Shown in pieces: positions 47,461 to 59,298 of a stretch of DNA of 64,000 nucleotides (position 1 is the first letter of the stretch; the number at the start of each line of letters is the position of its first letter). The notes under the pieces are model-generated. The model was not told the origin of the DNA. It saw nothing but the letters and a program-made list of their open reading frames with translations, and did not search any database. This DNA comes from Desulfarculaceae bacterium (GTDB lineage: Bacteria; Desulfobacterota; Desulfarculia; Desulfarculales; Desulfarculaceae). Both the position numbers and the translations under genes were made by a program. The stretch covers positions 310,001 through 374,000 of the forward strand of contig JAHLKT010000001.1 in the NCBI GenBank assembly GCA_020444545.1. The letters are read 5' to 3'.

Positions 47461-48306
47461 ATGCATCTGACCCTCGAGGCCCCGGCCAAGGTCAATCTTT
47501 ACCTGCGCATCCTGGGGCGCCGCCCCGACGGCTACCACGACCTGGCCACCCTCATGCAGCCCCTGGACTTAAGCGACACCCTGGAAGTGACCCTGGGCGC
47601 CCCGGGCCTGAGCCTCAGCTGCGACCGCCCCGAGCTGGAGGGCCCGGACAACTTGGTGCTTAAGGCGGCCCGCGCCTATTACGCCGCCCTGGGCCGCCCC
47701 CCGGCGGCGCGTTTTCATTTGGTGAAACGCATCCCCGTGGCCGCCGGACTGGGCGGGGGCAGCTCCGACGCGGCCGCCGCGCTCATCGCTCTTAACGCAT
47801 TGCACCAAAGCGCCCTGGAGCCCCAGCGCCTGGCCGAGCTGGCCGCCGGGCTGGGCGCGGACGTTCCTTTCTTCCTGGCCGGGTGCGCCGCCTGGTGCAC
47901 CGGCATCGGCGAGCGGGTGGAGCCCTGGGAAGATTTCCCTCCCCTGCACTATGTCCTGGTCAATCCCGGCTTCGCCCTGTCCACGGCCTGGGTCTACCAA
48001 CAATTTGATTTGCAATGGACAAATACCCTTCAAACCACTAAAATAAAACGCCCCCAAAGAAAGACGGACCCTATCGGCGGACTCCTGTTCAATGATTTGG
48101 AGTCGGTTTCTCTTAGGGAGCACCCCATACTGGGCAAGATCAAGTCGGCGCTAAAAGAGGCCGGTGCCGAGGGGTGTTTGATGAGCGGCAGCGGACCCAC
48201 CGTGTTCGGGGTGTTCGCCCAAGCCACCCAGTGTGGGGAAGCGGCCCGCCGCCTCCGCCAACGGGGAGGGTGGTGGGTTCGGTCTTGCCAAGGCGTCAGA
48301 GCTTGA
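47461..48306 (+). CDS. ispE: 4-diphosphocytidyl-2-C-methyl-D-erythritol kinase
   Basis: 281 residues, GHMP kinase. The ATP loop is PVAAGLGGGSSDAAAA (about 92-107), with catalytic K10 in APAKVNLYLRILGRR and Asp in LGADVPFFL. It phosphorylates CDP-ME in the MEP route to isoprenoids, implying that route here. Residues about 180-205 (nt ~48000-48060) have a lower-GC, Lys/Thr-rich stretch (NTLQTTKIKRPQRKT) unlike the rest. GTGAGG precedes the start. Confidence 0.92.
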   Translation: MHLTLEAPAKVNLYLRILGRRPDGYHDLATLMQPLDLSDTLEVTLGAPGLSLSCDRPELEGPDNLVLKAARAYYAALGRPPAARFHLVKRIPVAAGLGGGSSDAAAALIALNALHQSALEPQRLAELAAGLGADVPFFLAGCAAWCTGIGERVEPWEDFPPLHYVLVNPGFALSTAWVYQQFDLQWTNTLQTTKIKRPQRKTDPIGGLLFNDLESVSLREHPILGKIKSALKEAGAEGCLMSGSGPTVFGVFAQATQCGEAARRLRQRGGWWVRSCQGVRA

Positions 48307-48327
48307 GCTACGAGGAGGGGGCTTAGC

Positions 48328-48612
48328 ATGGACGTGACCGAGGTAAGGGTCTTCCCGGTAGAGGAAGAGCGACTAAAGGCTTACGCAACTATCACCCTTG
48401 ATCATTGCTTCCTGGTGAGAGACCTCAAGATCATCCATGGCAATAAGGGCCTGTTTGTGGCTATGCCCAGCAAAAAGCGCAAGGATGGCACTTACCAGGA
48501 CACCGCACATCCCCTGAACCGGGAAACGCGGCGCATGATCGAGGATGCGGTTCTAGCCGAATACGAACGCGTCCGGAACGAAGACGTTCTGGTCAGCGAA
48601 GCCGGCGGATAG
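48328..48612 (+). CDS. spoVG: SpoVG family regulatory protein
   Basis: 94 residues, the usual SpoVG length: MDVTEVRVFPVEEERLKAYA, then ITLDHCFLVRDLKII and the GLFVAMPSKKRKDGTY motif that marks the family. It is a small site-specific DNA/RNA-binding protein, widespread beyond sporulating bacteria; here there is no sign of sporulation. GAGGAGGGGG precedes the ATG 21 bp after ispE, a frequent gene order. Confidence 0.95.
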   Translation: MDVTEVRVFPVEEERLKAYATITLDHCFLVRDLKIIHGNKGLFVAMPSKKRKDGTYQDTAHPLNRETRRMIEDAVLAEYERVRNEDVLVSEAGG

Positions 48613-48642
48613 GCCGGCACCGGGCAGTCGCCGCCAACGGGG

Positions 48643-48730
48643 GGGCCGGCCTTTTGAGGCCGGCGCGGCTTTGAGCCAGCGAGACTCTCGCCGGGCTCCG
48701 ATGGTGGAGTTCGGGCGAGGGCTGGCTTTT
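48643..48730 (+). terminator. Two hairpins after spoVG, terminator-like
   Basis: A first stem GCCGGCC/GGCCGGC near 48643-48664, then a long stem-loop at 48674-48726 built of AGCCAGC/GCTGGCT, CTCGCC/GGGCGAG and CTCC/GGAG with mismatches, ending in CTTTTTGG. It probably ends the ispE-spoVG transcript. I checked the gap (48613-48890) for a tRNA, which often sits ahead of prs, and found none. Confidence 0.6.
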
Positions 48731-48890
48731 TGGCGGAAGCCTGTTAAAAATTTAGGTCTTACTTAGGCTCCGGCGCCCGCCCGGTCCGCCCCCCGGCGGC
48801 AGAGGCCCGCGCCGGACGCGCCAAACAGGCGGCCGCGCGCCGGGCGCCGGGTATTGGGCCCCGTGGGGCCCGGGGAATAACTGGGAAGCC

Positions 48891-49832
48891 ATGTTCAACA
48901 AGCTCAAGGTCTTCACGGGCAACAGCAATCCCCATCTGGTGGAGGAGATCTGCCACTACCTGCACCTGCCGGTGTCCCAGGCGGTGGTGCGCCGTTTCAG
49001 CGACGGCGAGGTCTTCGTGGAGGTGGGCGAAAACGTGCGCGGCTCGGACGTGTTCGTGGTGCAGTCCACCAGCCCGCCGGTCAACGACCACCTGATGGAG
49101 CTTCTGATAATGCTGGACGCCTTCAGGCGCTCCAGCGCCCAGCGCATCACCGCGGTGATCCCCTACTACGGCTATGCCCGCCAGGACCGCAAGGTGGCCC
49201 CCCGGGTGCCCATCACCGCCAAGCTGGTGGCCGACTTGATCACCACGGCGGGGGCCCGCCGCGTGCTGGCCATGGATCTGCACGCCGGACAGATCGGCGG
49301 CTTCTTCAACATCCCGGTGGACCATCTCTACTCCGCGCCCATCATGCTGGACTATCTGCGCAAGAACCTCACCGGCGACGCGGTCATCGTGAGCCCCGAC
49401 GCCGGCGGCGTGGAGCGCGCCCGGGCCATCGCCAAGCGGTTGCAGGCCGGGCTGGCCATCATCGACAAACGGCGCGAGGCGGCCAACGTGGCCGAGGCCA
49501 TGAACATCATCGGCGACGTCAAGGGCCGCCGGGCGGTGATCCTGGACGACATGATCGACACCGCGGGCACCCTCACCGAGGCGGCCCGGGCGCTGACCGA
49601 GCATGGGGCCAGCGAGGTCTGGGCCTGCGCGGCCCACCCGGTGCTCTCCGGGCCGGCGGTCACCCGCCTGGCCGAGAGCCCCATTAGCCGGGTGGTGGTC
49701 ACCAACACCATCCCCCTGGCCGAGGAAGCCGCCTCCAACCCCAAGATCCACCAGCTCTCGGTGGCCCAGCTTCTGGGCGAGGCGGTCAGGCGCATCCATA
49801 TGGAGGATTCGGTGAGTTCCCTGTTCGTATAG
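48891..49832 (+). CDS. prs: Ribose-phosphate pyrophosphokinase
   Basis: 313 residues. Type [21 protein letters not shown], the ATP-loop [20 protein letters not shown] and the PRPP loop [21 protein letters not shown]. It makes PRPP from ribose 5-phosphate and ATP for nucleotides, His and Trp. Followed by rplY, pth and hppA, the prs-rplY-pth order being common in bacteria. A strong hairpin after it (49889) separates it from rplY's own promoter. Confidence 0.97.
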   Translation: MFNKLKVFTGNSNPHLVEEICHYLHLPVSQAVVRRFSDGEVFVEVGENVRGSDVFVVQSTSPPVNDHLMELLIMLDAFRRSSAQRITAVIPYYGYARQDRKVAPRVPITAKLVADLITTAGARRVLAMDLHAGQIGGFFNIPVDHLYSAPIMLDYLRKNLTGDAVIVSPDAGGVERARAIAKRLQAGLAIIDKRREAANVAEAMNIIGDVKGRRAVILDDMIDTAGTLTEAARALTEHGASEVWACAAHPVLSGPAVTRLAESPISRVVVTNTIPLAEEAASNPKIHQLSVAQLLGEAVRRIHMEDSVSSLFV

Positions 49833-49888
49833 ACAGGCGACCCGGGGCGCCCCCAAAAGGGCGCAGAGCAAAATTAGTAGTCGACACA

Positions 49889-49925
49889 GATGATTGCCGG
49901 GGGTTGTCGCCGGCAATCATCTTGT
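49889..49925 (+). terminator. Terminator hairpin after prs
   Basis: A perfect 12-bp stem (49889-49900 with 49910-49921, GATGATTGCCGG and complement) and a 9-base loop, followed by TTGTT. The T-run is short. Confidence 0.65.
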
Positions 49926-49981
49926 TAGGAGTCAGGCGAGCATAGGACCGCTTCCGCGGTGAGCGGGGCGCGGAAATTCGT

Positions 49982-50010
49982 TTGCCTTTTGTGAAAAATC
50001 GCATTATAGT
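49982..50010 (+). promoter_or_regulatory. Promoter of the rplY-pth region
   Basis: TTGCCT (49982-49987) and TATAGT (50005-50010) with a 17-bp spacer, 60 bp before the rplY start at 50071. It lies just after the prs terminator. Confidence 0.6.
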
Positions 50011-50070
50011 CACATGACCCAGCAGGCAGGACCTGTTTAGAAGAGGTTCGGCCGGAGGAAGTTTGCAACC

Positions 50071-50736
50071 ATGGAACAGATACCCCTGGCGGCGGAGCGC
50101 CGCGAAAGCACTGGCAAAGGCCCGGCCCGGCAGATGCGCGTCGAGGGCCAAGTGCCGGCTATTTTTTACAGCGGCGGCCAAGAGGCGGACAAGCTCACCA
50201 TCGAAAAGGCCGAGATCGATCGCGTTCTGCGCGTGTCCAGCGGCGGCACCGCCTTCTTGTCGCTCATCATCGGTGACGACGCCCCCCGCATGGCGGTGAT
50301 CAAAGAGCTTCAGTTCGACTACCTGGGCAAGAGCGTCCTGCACGCCGACTTCTACGAGGTGCGGGCCGACCAGGAGCTGACCATCGACGTGCCCATCGAG
50401 CTCGTTGGCGAGCCCAAGGGCATGACCACCGGCACCCTGCTTTCCCAGACCGCCTACACCGCGGCCATCGTGGGCACCGTGGCCGATATTCCCGACTCGC
50501 TCACCCTTGACGTGACCGAGATGGAGATCGGCGACGCCCTGTACTCCGACGCCCTGACCCTGCCCGAGGGTGCCAAGCTCCAGGCCGAGGAGAACTTCAT
50601 GATCGTCTCCTTGTCCGAGGCTACCTTGGCCCTGGAGGAGGAAGAGGAAGAAGAAGGCGAAGAGGGCGAAGGCGAAGAGGGAGCCGAGGGCGAAGGCGCC
50701 GGCGAGGAAGAGAAGACCGAGGAAGGCAGCGAGTAG
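50071..50736 (+). CDS. rplY: 50S ribosomal protein L25, long (Ctc) form
   Basis: 221 residues. Residues 1-95 are the L25/5S-rRNA-binding barrel (ERRESTGKGPARQMRVEGQV; VIKELQFDYLGKSVLHADFY) and 96-190 the C-terminal TL5/Ctc domain. The tail from about 190 is a run of Glu/Gly (EEEEEEEGEEGEGEEG) with low complexity. L25 binds 5S rRNA; the Ctc extension is linked to general stress in some bacteria. GGAGGAAG lies ahead of the ATG. The acidic tail length often varies between relatives. Confidence 0.95.
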   Translation: MEQIPLAAERRESTGKGPARQMRVEGQVPAIFYSGGQEADKLTIEKAEIDRVLRVSSGGTAFLSLIIGDDAPRMAVIKELQFDYLGKSVLHADFYEVRADQELTIDVPIELVGEPKGMTTGTLLSQTAYTAAIVGTVADIPDSLTLDVTEMEIGDALYSDALTLPEGAKLQAEENFMIVSLSEATLALEEEEEEEGEEGEGEEGAEGEGAGEEEKTEEGSE

Positions 50737-50763
50737 CTCGCCTTGGCCTCGTATTGGGACCAG

Positions 50764-51359
50764 ATGCCAGGACCGGCCTTGGTCCTGGGTCTGGGAAATC
50801 CGGGAGCGCAATATTCGGGCTCCCGGCACAACCTGGGCTTCGCGGTCACCAGCCTTTTGGCCGACCGCCACGGTCTGGTCCTGAGCAAGAGCGGGCACCA
50901 CAGCCACTGGGCCAAGGGCCGGGTGGCGGGCCGCGAGACGATCATAGCCCAGCCGCAGACCTTCATGAACCTGAGCGGCGAGGCGGCCCTGAGCCTCCTG
51001 GGCTATTTCGATCTGGAGCCCGGCAGCCTGATCGCGGTGCACGACGACCTGGACCTGCCCCTGGGGCGGCTGAAGGTGGCCCTCAGGGGGGGACCGGGGG
51101 GCCACAAGGGGGTGGCCTCGATAATACGATTATTGGGCAGCGAGGCCTTCGGTCGCCTGAAGGTGGGCATCGGAAGGCCGCGTTTCGAAGAACCCGTAGA
51201 GAAATTTGTGCTGAGCGGCTTTTATGCCGATCAGCGTGAAAAAGTAGCAGAAACGGTGCTGGTCGCCGCGGATTGCCTGGAGGTAATGCTCGCCTCGGGC
51301 GCCCAGGAGGCCATGCAAAAGTTCCACCGACCCTTTAGCAACGAGGAGGAAGAGGGGTA

Positions 51360-51360
<1 letters not shown>
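50764..51360 (+). CDS. pth: Peptidyl-tRNA hydrolase
   Basis: 198 residues from ATG 50764, since family proteins start close to the LVLGLGNPG motif; a TTG at 50743 would add seven residues. The catalytic His is in SRHNLGFAV, and [22 protein letters not shown] and [11 protein letters not shown] follow. It frees tRNA from peptidyl-tRNA that has dropped off the ribosome. The stop overlaps the hppA start by one base (TAATG). Confidence 0.93.
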
Positions 51361-53393
<2,033 letters not shown>

Positions 53394-53414
53394 GCACCTA
53401 AGGCACAAAAACTC

Positions 53415-53449
53415 AGGGGCCGGCCCTTCGGGGTCGGCCCCTGTTTTTT
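53415..53449 (+). terminator. Rho-independent terminator after hppA
   Basis: AGGGGCCGGCCC, TTCG loop, then GGGTCGGCCCCT and T6. One G-T pair in the 12-bp stem. It lies 20 bp past the stop. Confidence 0.85.
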
Positions 53450-53494
53450 GCCCTATGCCTGGGCACTTAGCCCATCATCCCCCGCCGATAATGC

Positions 53495-53522
53495 TTGACA
53501 GAAATACCCCGCCTGATATAAT
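53495..53522 (+). promoter_or_regulatory. Consensus sigma-70 promoter of carD
   Basis: TTGACA at 53495-53500 and TATAAT at 53517-53522, both perfect, with a 16-bp spacer, 58 bp before the carD start. Confidence 0.8.
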
Positions 53523-53580
53523 AACAATTCATACAGGTTATCCGACCTACCGCTATACAACCATTCCTCAGGAGAGCGCC

Positions 53581-54063
53581 TTGTTCAAAAAGGGACAGCT
53601 TGCGGTATATCCTGCCCACGGAGTGGGGGTCATCGAGTCCGAGGAAGAGAAACATATCGGCGGGCAAGCGCAGCGCTTCTACATCCTGCGCATCCTGGAA
53701 AACGATATGATCATAATGATACCCACCGACAACGCCGCCACGGTGGGCCTCCGGCCCGTGATCGATCAGCGCCAAGTTACTCAGGTCTACTCCATCCTCA
53801 AGGACCGCGACGTGGTCATCGAAAGTCAGACCTGGAACCGGCGCTACCGCGACTACATGAAAAAGATCAAGACCGGCTCGGTCTTCGAGGTGGCCGAGGT
53901 GCTCCGCGACCTCTTTTTGCTCAAGCTGGACAAGGAGCTATCCTTCGGCGAGCGCAAAATGCTCGACACCGCGCGCAGCCTGCTGGTCAAAGAGGTCTCC
54001 ATCGCGCGCCAGGCCGAGGAGGCCGAGATCGAGGCCGAGGTGGAGAAGATCTTCCACGCCTGA
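53581..54063 (+). CDS. carD: CarD/CdnL family transcription factor
   Basis: 160 residues from TTG 53581 (AGGAG seven bases upstream). The N-terminal Tudor-like RNA-polymerase-interacting domain is about residues 1-60 (KKGQLAVYPAHGVGVIES; YILRILENDMIIMIPTDNA), and the helical C-terminal domain follows (WNRRYRDYMKKIKTGSVFEV...). CarD binds the polymerase beta subunit and stabilises open complexes at many promoters. Its own promoter is a near-perfect consensus. Confidence 0.92.
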   Translation: MFKKGQLAVYPAHGVGVIESEEEKHIGGQAQRFYILRILENDMIIMIPTDNAATVGLRPVIDQRQVTQVYSILKDRDVVIESQTWNRRYRDYMKKIKTGSVFEVAEVLRDLFLLKLDKELSFGERKMLDTARSLLVKEVSIARQAEEAEIEAEVEKIFHA

Positions 54064-54089
54064 TGGCCCCGCTTCTTCCGCATAATTTT

Positions 54090-54127
54090 GCCCCGGCCGG
54101 CCTCTCTCCGGCCGGGGCTTCCTTTTA
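54090..54127 (+). terminator. Rho-independent terminator after carD
   Basis: GCCCCGGCCGG and its complement across a CCTCTCT loop (11-bp stem), then TTCCTTTT. It stands 26 bp past the carD stop and just before the next start. Confidence 0.8.
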
Positions 54128-54131
54128 AGCC

Positions 54132-55088
54132 GTGCAAGAACACCGCCTCATAGTCCCCCCCGAAAGAGCGGGCCGCCGCTTGGACGCCCTCTTGGCCGAG
54201 CTGATGGCCCCGGAGCTCTCCCGGGCCCAGGCCCAGCGCCTCATCAAGGAGGGCCGCGTCACCCTGGGCGGCCGCACCGCCCGCCCTTCGTCCAAGGTGG
54301 CCGCCGGACAGGAGCTGGTGGTGGCGGTGCCCCCGCCCGAGCCCCTGGAGCTGGCACCTGAGCCCATGGACCTGGACGTGCTGTACGAGGACTCCGAAAT
54401 CATCGTGGTGAACAAGCCGCCCGGCCTGGTGGTGCACCCGGCGGCGGGTCACTACAGCGGCACCCTGGTGGCCGGGCTTTTGGCCCACTGCGGCGACCTG
54501 GCCGGCATCGGCGGCAAGCTCCGGCCCGGCATCGTGCACCGCCTGGACAAGGACACCTCCGGCGCCCTGGTGGCGGCCAAGAGCGACCGAGCCCACCGGG
54601 GCCTGGTGGCCGCCTTTGCCGCCGGCCTGGTGGACAAGACCTATTTGGCCCTGGTGCGCGGCGCGCCTCCGGCCAAGGGCAAGGCCGAGAGCGCCATCGG
54701 GCGCCATCCGGTGGACCGCAAGCGCATGTCCTCGGCCGCCAAGCACGGCAAGGCCGCGCGCACCGCCTGGCGGGTGGTGCATCGCTTCGACGGGGAGGCC
54801 AGCCTGCTGCGGGTGAAGATCGCCACCGGCCGCACCCACCAGATCCGGGTGCATCTGTCCGAGGCGGGCTTCCCGGTGTGCGGCGACCGCACCTATGGCG
54901 GACGCCGGACCCGAAGCGGCCTGGAAGGCACGGCGGGCGCGGCGCTCAAGAAAGCCGGCCGCCAAATGCTGCACGCCCTGGAGCTGGGCTTCGCCCACCC
55001 GCTCGGCGGCGAACGGGTGGAGGTCATGGCCCCCCTGCCCCCGGATTTCCGCGCGGTGCTCCGCGCCCTGGAGCAGGAGTATGCTTAG
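54132..55088 (+). CDS. rluD: RluA/RluD-family 23S rRNA pseudouridine synthase
   Basis: 318 residues from GTG 54132. An S4 domain (about 10-75, RAGRRLDALLAELMAPELSR) comes first, then the synthase domain with the HRLDKDTSG motif and catalytic D139, and RTHQIRVHLSEAGFPVCGD. RluD makes pseudouridines in 23S rRNA helix 69; RluC has the same organisation, so which one is not fully certain. The next gene, coaE, starts inside its last 8 bases. Confidence 0.88.
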   Translation: MQEHRLIVPPERAGRRLDALLAELMAPELSRAQAQRLIKEGRVTLGGRTARPSSKVAAGQELVVAVPPPEPLELAPEPMDLDVLYEDSEIIVVNKPPGLVVHPAAGHYSGTLVAGLLAHCGDLAGIGGKLRPGIVHRLDKDTSGALVAAKSDRAHRGLVAAFAAGLVDKTYLALVRGAPPAKGKAESAIGRHPVDRKRMSSAAKHGKAARTAWRVVHRFDGEASLLRVKIATGRTHQIRVHLSEAGFPVCGDRTYGGRRTRSGLEGTAGAALKKAGRQMLHALELGFAHPLGGERVEVMAPLPPDFRAVLRALEQEYA

Positions 55089-55704
55089 GGTGGGCCTCAC
55101 CGGCGGCATCGCCTCGGGCAAGTCCACGGTGGACCGGATGCTGGTGGAGCTGGGTGCCTTTTTAGTGGACACGGACCAGCTTTCGCGGGTGGCGGTGGAA
55201 CCCGGCTCCCCCGGCCTGGAGCGGATCGCGGCCAGGTTCGGCCCGGAGATGATCGCCCCGGACGGCAGCCTGGACCGCGCCCGTTTGCGCGCCCTGGTCT
55301 TCGCCGACGCCGCCGCCCGGAACCAGCTCAACCGCATCGTGCACCCCGAGGTGGCCCGGCTGACGAACGCTCAGCTGGCCAGCCTGGAGAGTGAGCATCC
55401 CCAAGGCGTGGCCATCATCGACGTGCCGCTGTTGTTCGAGAGCGGCTGGCAGCGGGGCCTGGACCGCACCGTGTTGGTGTGGGTGCCCCGCGAAGTGCAG
55501 CTAAAGCGGCTCATGTCCCGCGACCATTGCAGCCAAAACCAGGCCGAGGAGGCTCTGGAGGCCCAGATGCCTTTGAAAAACAAGAAGGCCTTGGCCGATT
55601 TTTTAGTTGACAATGCGGGGGCCCTGGACGAAACTCTCAAGCAGGTAAAGCGTTTGTGGCAACAATTAGATTCTCTTGCCCGCGCCGCCGACCCCCGGTC
55701 ATAA
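55081..55704 (+). CDS. coaE: Dephospho-CoA kinase
   Basis: 207 residues from ATG 55081, overlapping the pseudouridine synthase gene by 8 bp. The P-loop is GGIASGKST at 8-16, followed by LVDTDQLSRVAVEPG with the substrate Asp and IIDVPLLFESGW. The lid region QLKRLMSRDHCSQNQAEEAL is intact. It adds the 3'-phosphate that completes CoA. It overlaps no later gene. Confidence 0.93.
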   Translation: MLRVGLTGGIASGKSTVDRMLVELGAFLVDTDQLSRVAVEPGSPGLERIAARFGPEMIAPDGSLDRARLRALVFADAAARNQLNRIVHPEVARLTNAQLASLESEHPQGVAIIDVPLLFESGWQRGLDRTVLVWVPREVQLKRLMSRDHCSQNQAEEALEAQMPLKNKKALADFLVDNAGALDETLKQVKRLWQQLDSLARAADPRS

Positions 55705-55939
55705 TCGCCCCCGGAAACAACTCCCAGACACGCGGCCTTGCGACCGCCTGCGTATATGCGGATACACCCGGGGACTACAGCGCCAATAGCCTTTTTTCCC
55801 GAGCACGCGGCTAGATAAGCGAACCACTCAAAACAATACGTAATCAGGCGCCATGAGCCGCGCATGCGGCCGCGCCTTCCCTGGCCGCCCCAGGCGGCAA
55901 TCCCGAAGCAAGCATCTCAACCCAAACAGTGAAAGATCA
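55705..55939 (+). promoter_or_regulatory. Leader region of rho
   Basis: 235 bp ahead of the rho start. Rho genes in other bacteria are autoregulated by attenuation in a leader, and this gap may serve so, but I see no clear promoter pair, only CG-rich palindromes such as GCGCATGCGGCCGCGC near 55859. The ribosome site before ATG 55940 is weak (GAAAGATCA). Confidence 0.35.
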
Positions 55940-57373
<1,434 letters not shown>

Positions 57374-57765
57374 CCGGCCCGGTTCGAGTTGGCGAAGGGG
57401 ATTGTTGGGTTGGAACCAGCTGGCGAGGAAGCTGCCAAACCGCCGCGAACCCGAAGAGCGAATCGCTCTAGATTAGCGGCACAGCCAGCCGCCGGAAGAC
57501 GAGGCGACCCAAGGCTTGGGTGGCCGACGGGTTACGGCGGGAGCAACAGGCGCTTAAGAAATGATTAGTTGCGCCGACCCGCTTTGCCGGCAGCGGCACG
57601 CTGCCTGGCAAGCGAGGGCCGCAGGCGTAGCCAAAGCTACGTTAAGCTCCGAGCGCGGCCAGCAACAAAGTATGCCGGTGGCTGGCGCAGCCGTATCTTG
57701 CAAAAGCGGCGGCAGAGGTTATACTTGCGGTTTAAATCGAGCACACGCCTGAGGAGGCGATAGAA
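57374..57765. other. Intergenic region between rho and rpmE, mostly repeat
   Basis: 392 bp. From 57478 to 57693 it is an enlarged copy of repeat family A. The rest is a short stretch after the rho stop and 70 bp before the rpmE start, where GAGGAGG gives the ribosome site. No gene. Confidence 0.65.
57478..57693 (+). repeat. Structured repeat, family A, copy 2 (enlarged)
   Basis: The outer ends match copy 1 (GGCACAGCCAGCCGCCGG and TGCCGGTGGCTGGCGCAGCC), and the central hairpin is there as GAGGGCCGCAGGCGTAGC with GCTACGTTAAGCTCCGAGCG. Between them near the left end is an extra ~95 bp, partly self-complementary, that the other copies lack. Confidence 0.7.
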
Positions 57766-58056
57766 ATGAAAAGCGACATTCATCCCGACTTCAAAGAGGT
57801 GACCGTCCGCTGCGCCTGCGGCAACGAGTTCCTCTCCGGCTCCACCAAGGACGAGATCCGGGTGGAGATCTGCTCGGCATGCCATCCCTTCTTCACCGGC
57901 AAGCAGAAGCTGGTGGACAGCGCCGGCCGCGTGGAGCGCTTCTACAAGAAGTACGCCCACCTGGACAAGTACGCCGGCAAGGCGGCCGAGATGGAAGCCG
58001 AGCGCCTGGCCGCGGCCGAGGCCAAGGACAAGGCCGCCGAAGAGTCCGGGGAGTAG
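57766..58056 (+). CDS. rpmE: 50S ribosomal protein L31, zinc-binding form
   Basis: 96 residues: [20 protein letters not shown], then [20 protein letters not shown]. The Cys ligands (C16, C18, C37 and C40, by eye) show the C+ zinc form. The C-terminal 30 residues ([17 protein letters not shown]) extend past the usual ~70 and are Ala/Glu-rich. The order rpmE, DUF1385, prfA, prmC is conserved in many bacteria. GAGGAGG precedes the ATG. Confidence 0.95.
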   Translation: MKSDIHPDFKEVTVRCACGNEFLSGSTKDEIRVEICSACHPFFTGKQKLVDSAGRVERFYKKYAHLDKYAGKAAEMEAERLAAAEAKDKAAEESGE

Positions 58057-58077
58057 TATCAGCCGGGAGGCCATGCC

Positions 58078-59016
58078 ATGAACCCGGCCAACGTGGGAGG
58101 CCAGGCGGTTATCGAGGGGGTTATGATGAAAGCCCCCTCGCGCCTTTGCGTGGCGGTCCGCCGTCCCTCCGGCGACATCCTGGTCAAGAACGACCCCCTG
58201 CGCTCCCTGGCGGCCCGCTGGCCCATGCTGGGCTGGCCGTTTTTGCGCGGCCCGGTCATCCTGGGCGAGACCCTGGTGCAGGGCATGAAGGCCCTGTCCT
58301 TCTCGGCCCAGCAGGCCTTGGAGGAAGAGGGCGAGGAGCTGGGCTCCTGGGCCCTGCTGCTAACGCTGGTGGCGGCCATCGCGGCGGGCCTGGGCCTGTT
58401 CGTGGCCGTGCCCCATCTGCTGTCCCTGGCCCTGGGCCGCGTGGTGCCCGGCGGCTACGACACCCACAGCTTCTGGTTTCATCTGGTGGACGGCCTGATC
58501 AAGGTGGCCATCTTCGGGGCCTACCTGTACATCATCTCCCTGATGCGCGACATCCGGCGGGTGTTCGAGTATCACGGGGCCGAGCATAAGGCCATCTACT
58601 GCTACGAGTCCGGCGGCGAACTCTGCGTGGAGGCGGCGCGGGGCTATTCCCGCCTGCACCCCCGCTGCGGCACCGCCTTCCTGCTGGTGGTGCTGGTGGT
58701 CTCCATCCTGGTCTTCGCGGTGGCCCTGCCTTTCGTGCCCCGCCTGGCCGAGGCCGGCTGGCTCAACCAGGCCCTCTTGATCGCCCTGAAGATCGTGCTC
58801 ATGCTGCCCATCGCCGGGGTGTCCTACGAGGTCATCCGCCTGGCGGGCAAAAAGCAGGGGAAGGGCATCTGGGGCGCCCTGATCTGGCCCGGGCTTCAAC
58901 TTCAGCGCCTGACCACCCGCGAGCCTTCCGACGACCAGATCGAGATCGCCCTAGCCGCCCTGAAGGCCGCCACCTGCACCGACAAGGACCAGGAGGCCAG
59001 CATCTGCGTGCTTTAA
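58078..59016 (+). CDS. DUF1385 membrane protein
   Basis: 312 residues. It starts with the family motif VGGQAVIEGVMMKAPSRL. Four or so membrane helices follow (LLLTLVAAIAAGLGLFVAV; FLLVVLVVSILVFAVALP; LIALKIVLMLPIAGVSYE) with the Cys/His loop YHGAEHKAIYCYESGGELC and SRLHPRCGTAF, likely a metal or redox site. Its function is unknown, but it is regularly found between rpmE and prfA. It starts 21 bp after rpmE. Confidence 0.9.
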   Translation: MNPANVGGQAVIEGVMMKAPSRLCVAVRRPSGDILVKNDPLRSLAARWPMLGWPFLRGPVILGETLVQGMKALSFSAQQALEEEGEELGSWALLLTLVAAIAAGLGLFVAVPHLLSLALGRVVPGGYDTHSFWFHLVDGLIKVAIFGAYLYIISLMRDIRRVFEYHGAEHKAIYCYESGGELCVEAARGYSRLHPRCGTAFLLVVLVVSILVFAVALPFVPRLAEAGWLNQALLIALKIVLMLPIAGVSYEVIRLAGKKQGKGIWGALIWPGLQLQRLTTREPSDDQIEIALAALKAATCTDKDQEASICVL

Positions 59017-59041
59017 GCCCGCATATTTCAGGAAGACAGCG

Positions 59042-59166
59042 CCTCCGGCTGCGCCAGCCACCGCCATACCGCGTTGCCGGCTTCGCCCGGGCCTGGACGT
59101 AGCTACTCGACTAGGCCGGCGGCCCTCGCTCGCCGGACGCCCTGGCTGGCGGCGGCTGACTATGCC
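59042..59166 (-). repeat. Structured repeat, family A, copy 3 (inverted)
   Basis: Reverse orientation, between the DUF1385 gene and prfA. On its own strand it begins GGCATAGTCAGCCGCCGCC and ends TGGCGGTGGCTGGCGCAGCC, so the outer stem is AGCCGCCGCCA with TGGCGGTGGCT; the base changes relative to copy 1 keep the pairing. Confidence 0.75.
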
Positions 59167-59298
59167 GGTGGCGAGCGCAACCCTTCTTCTGATAACCTTA
59201 AGTCCTATTATTACGGGGCTAATGGATGCAGGCTCGATGTTCCAGCCGCCCATTTCTCCTGAAATAAGCGAGCTAGCCCCCCTGGTTGGTGAAAAACT

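Noticed and set aside
48613-48890. A tRNA between spoVG and prs
   Set aside because: I looked because one often lies there, but no T-loop or matching stems are present; the inverted repeats are terminator-like.
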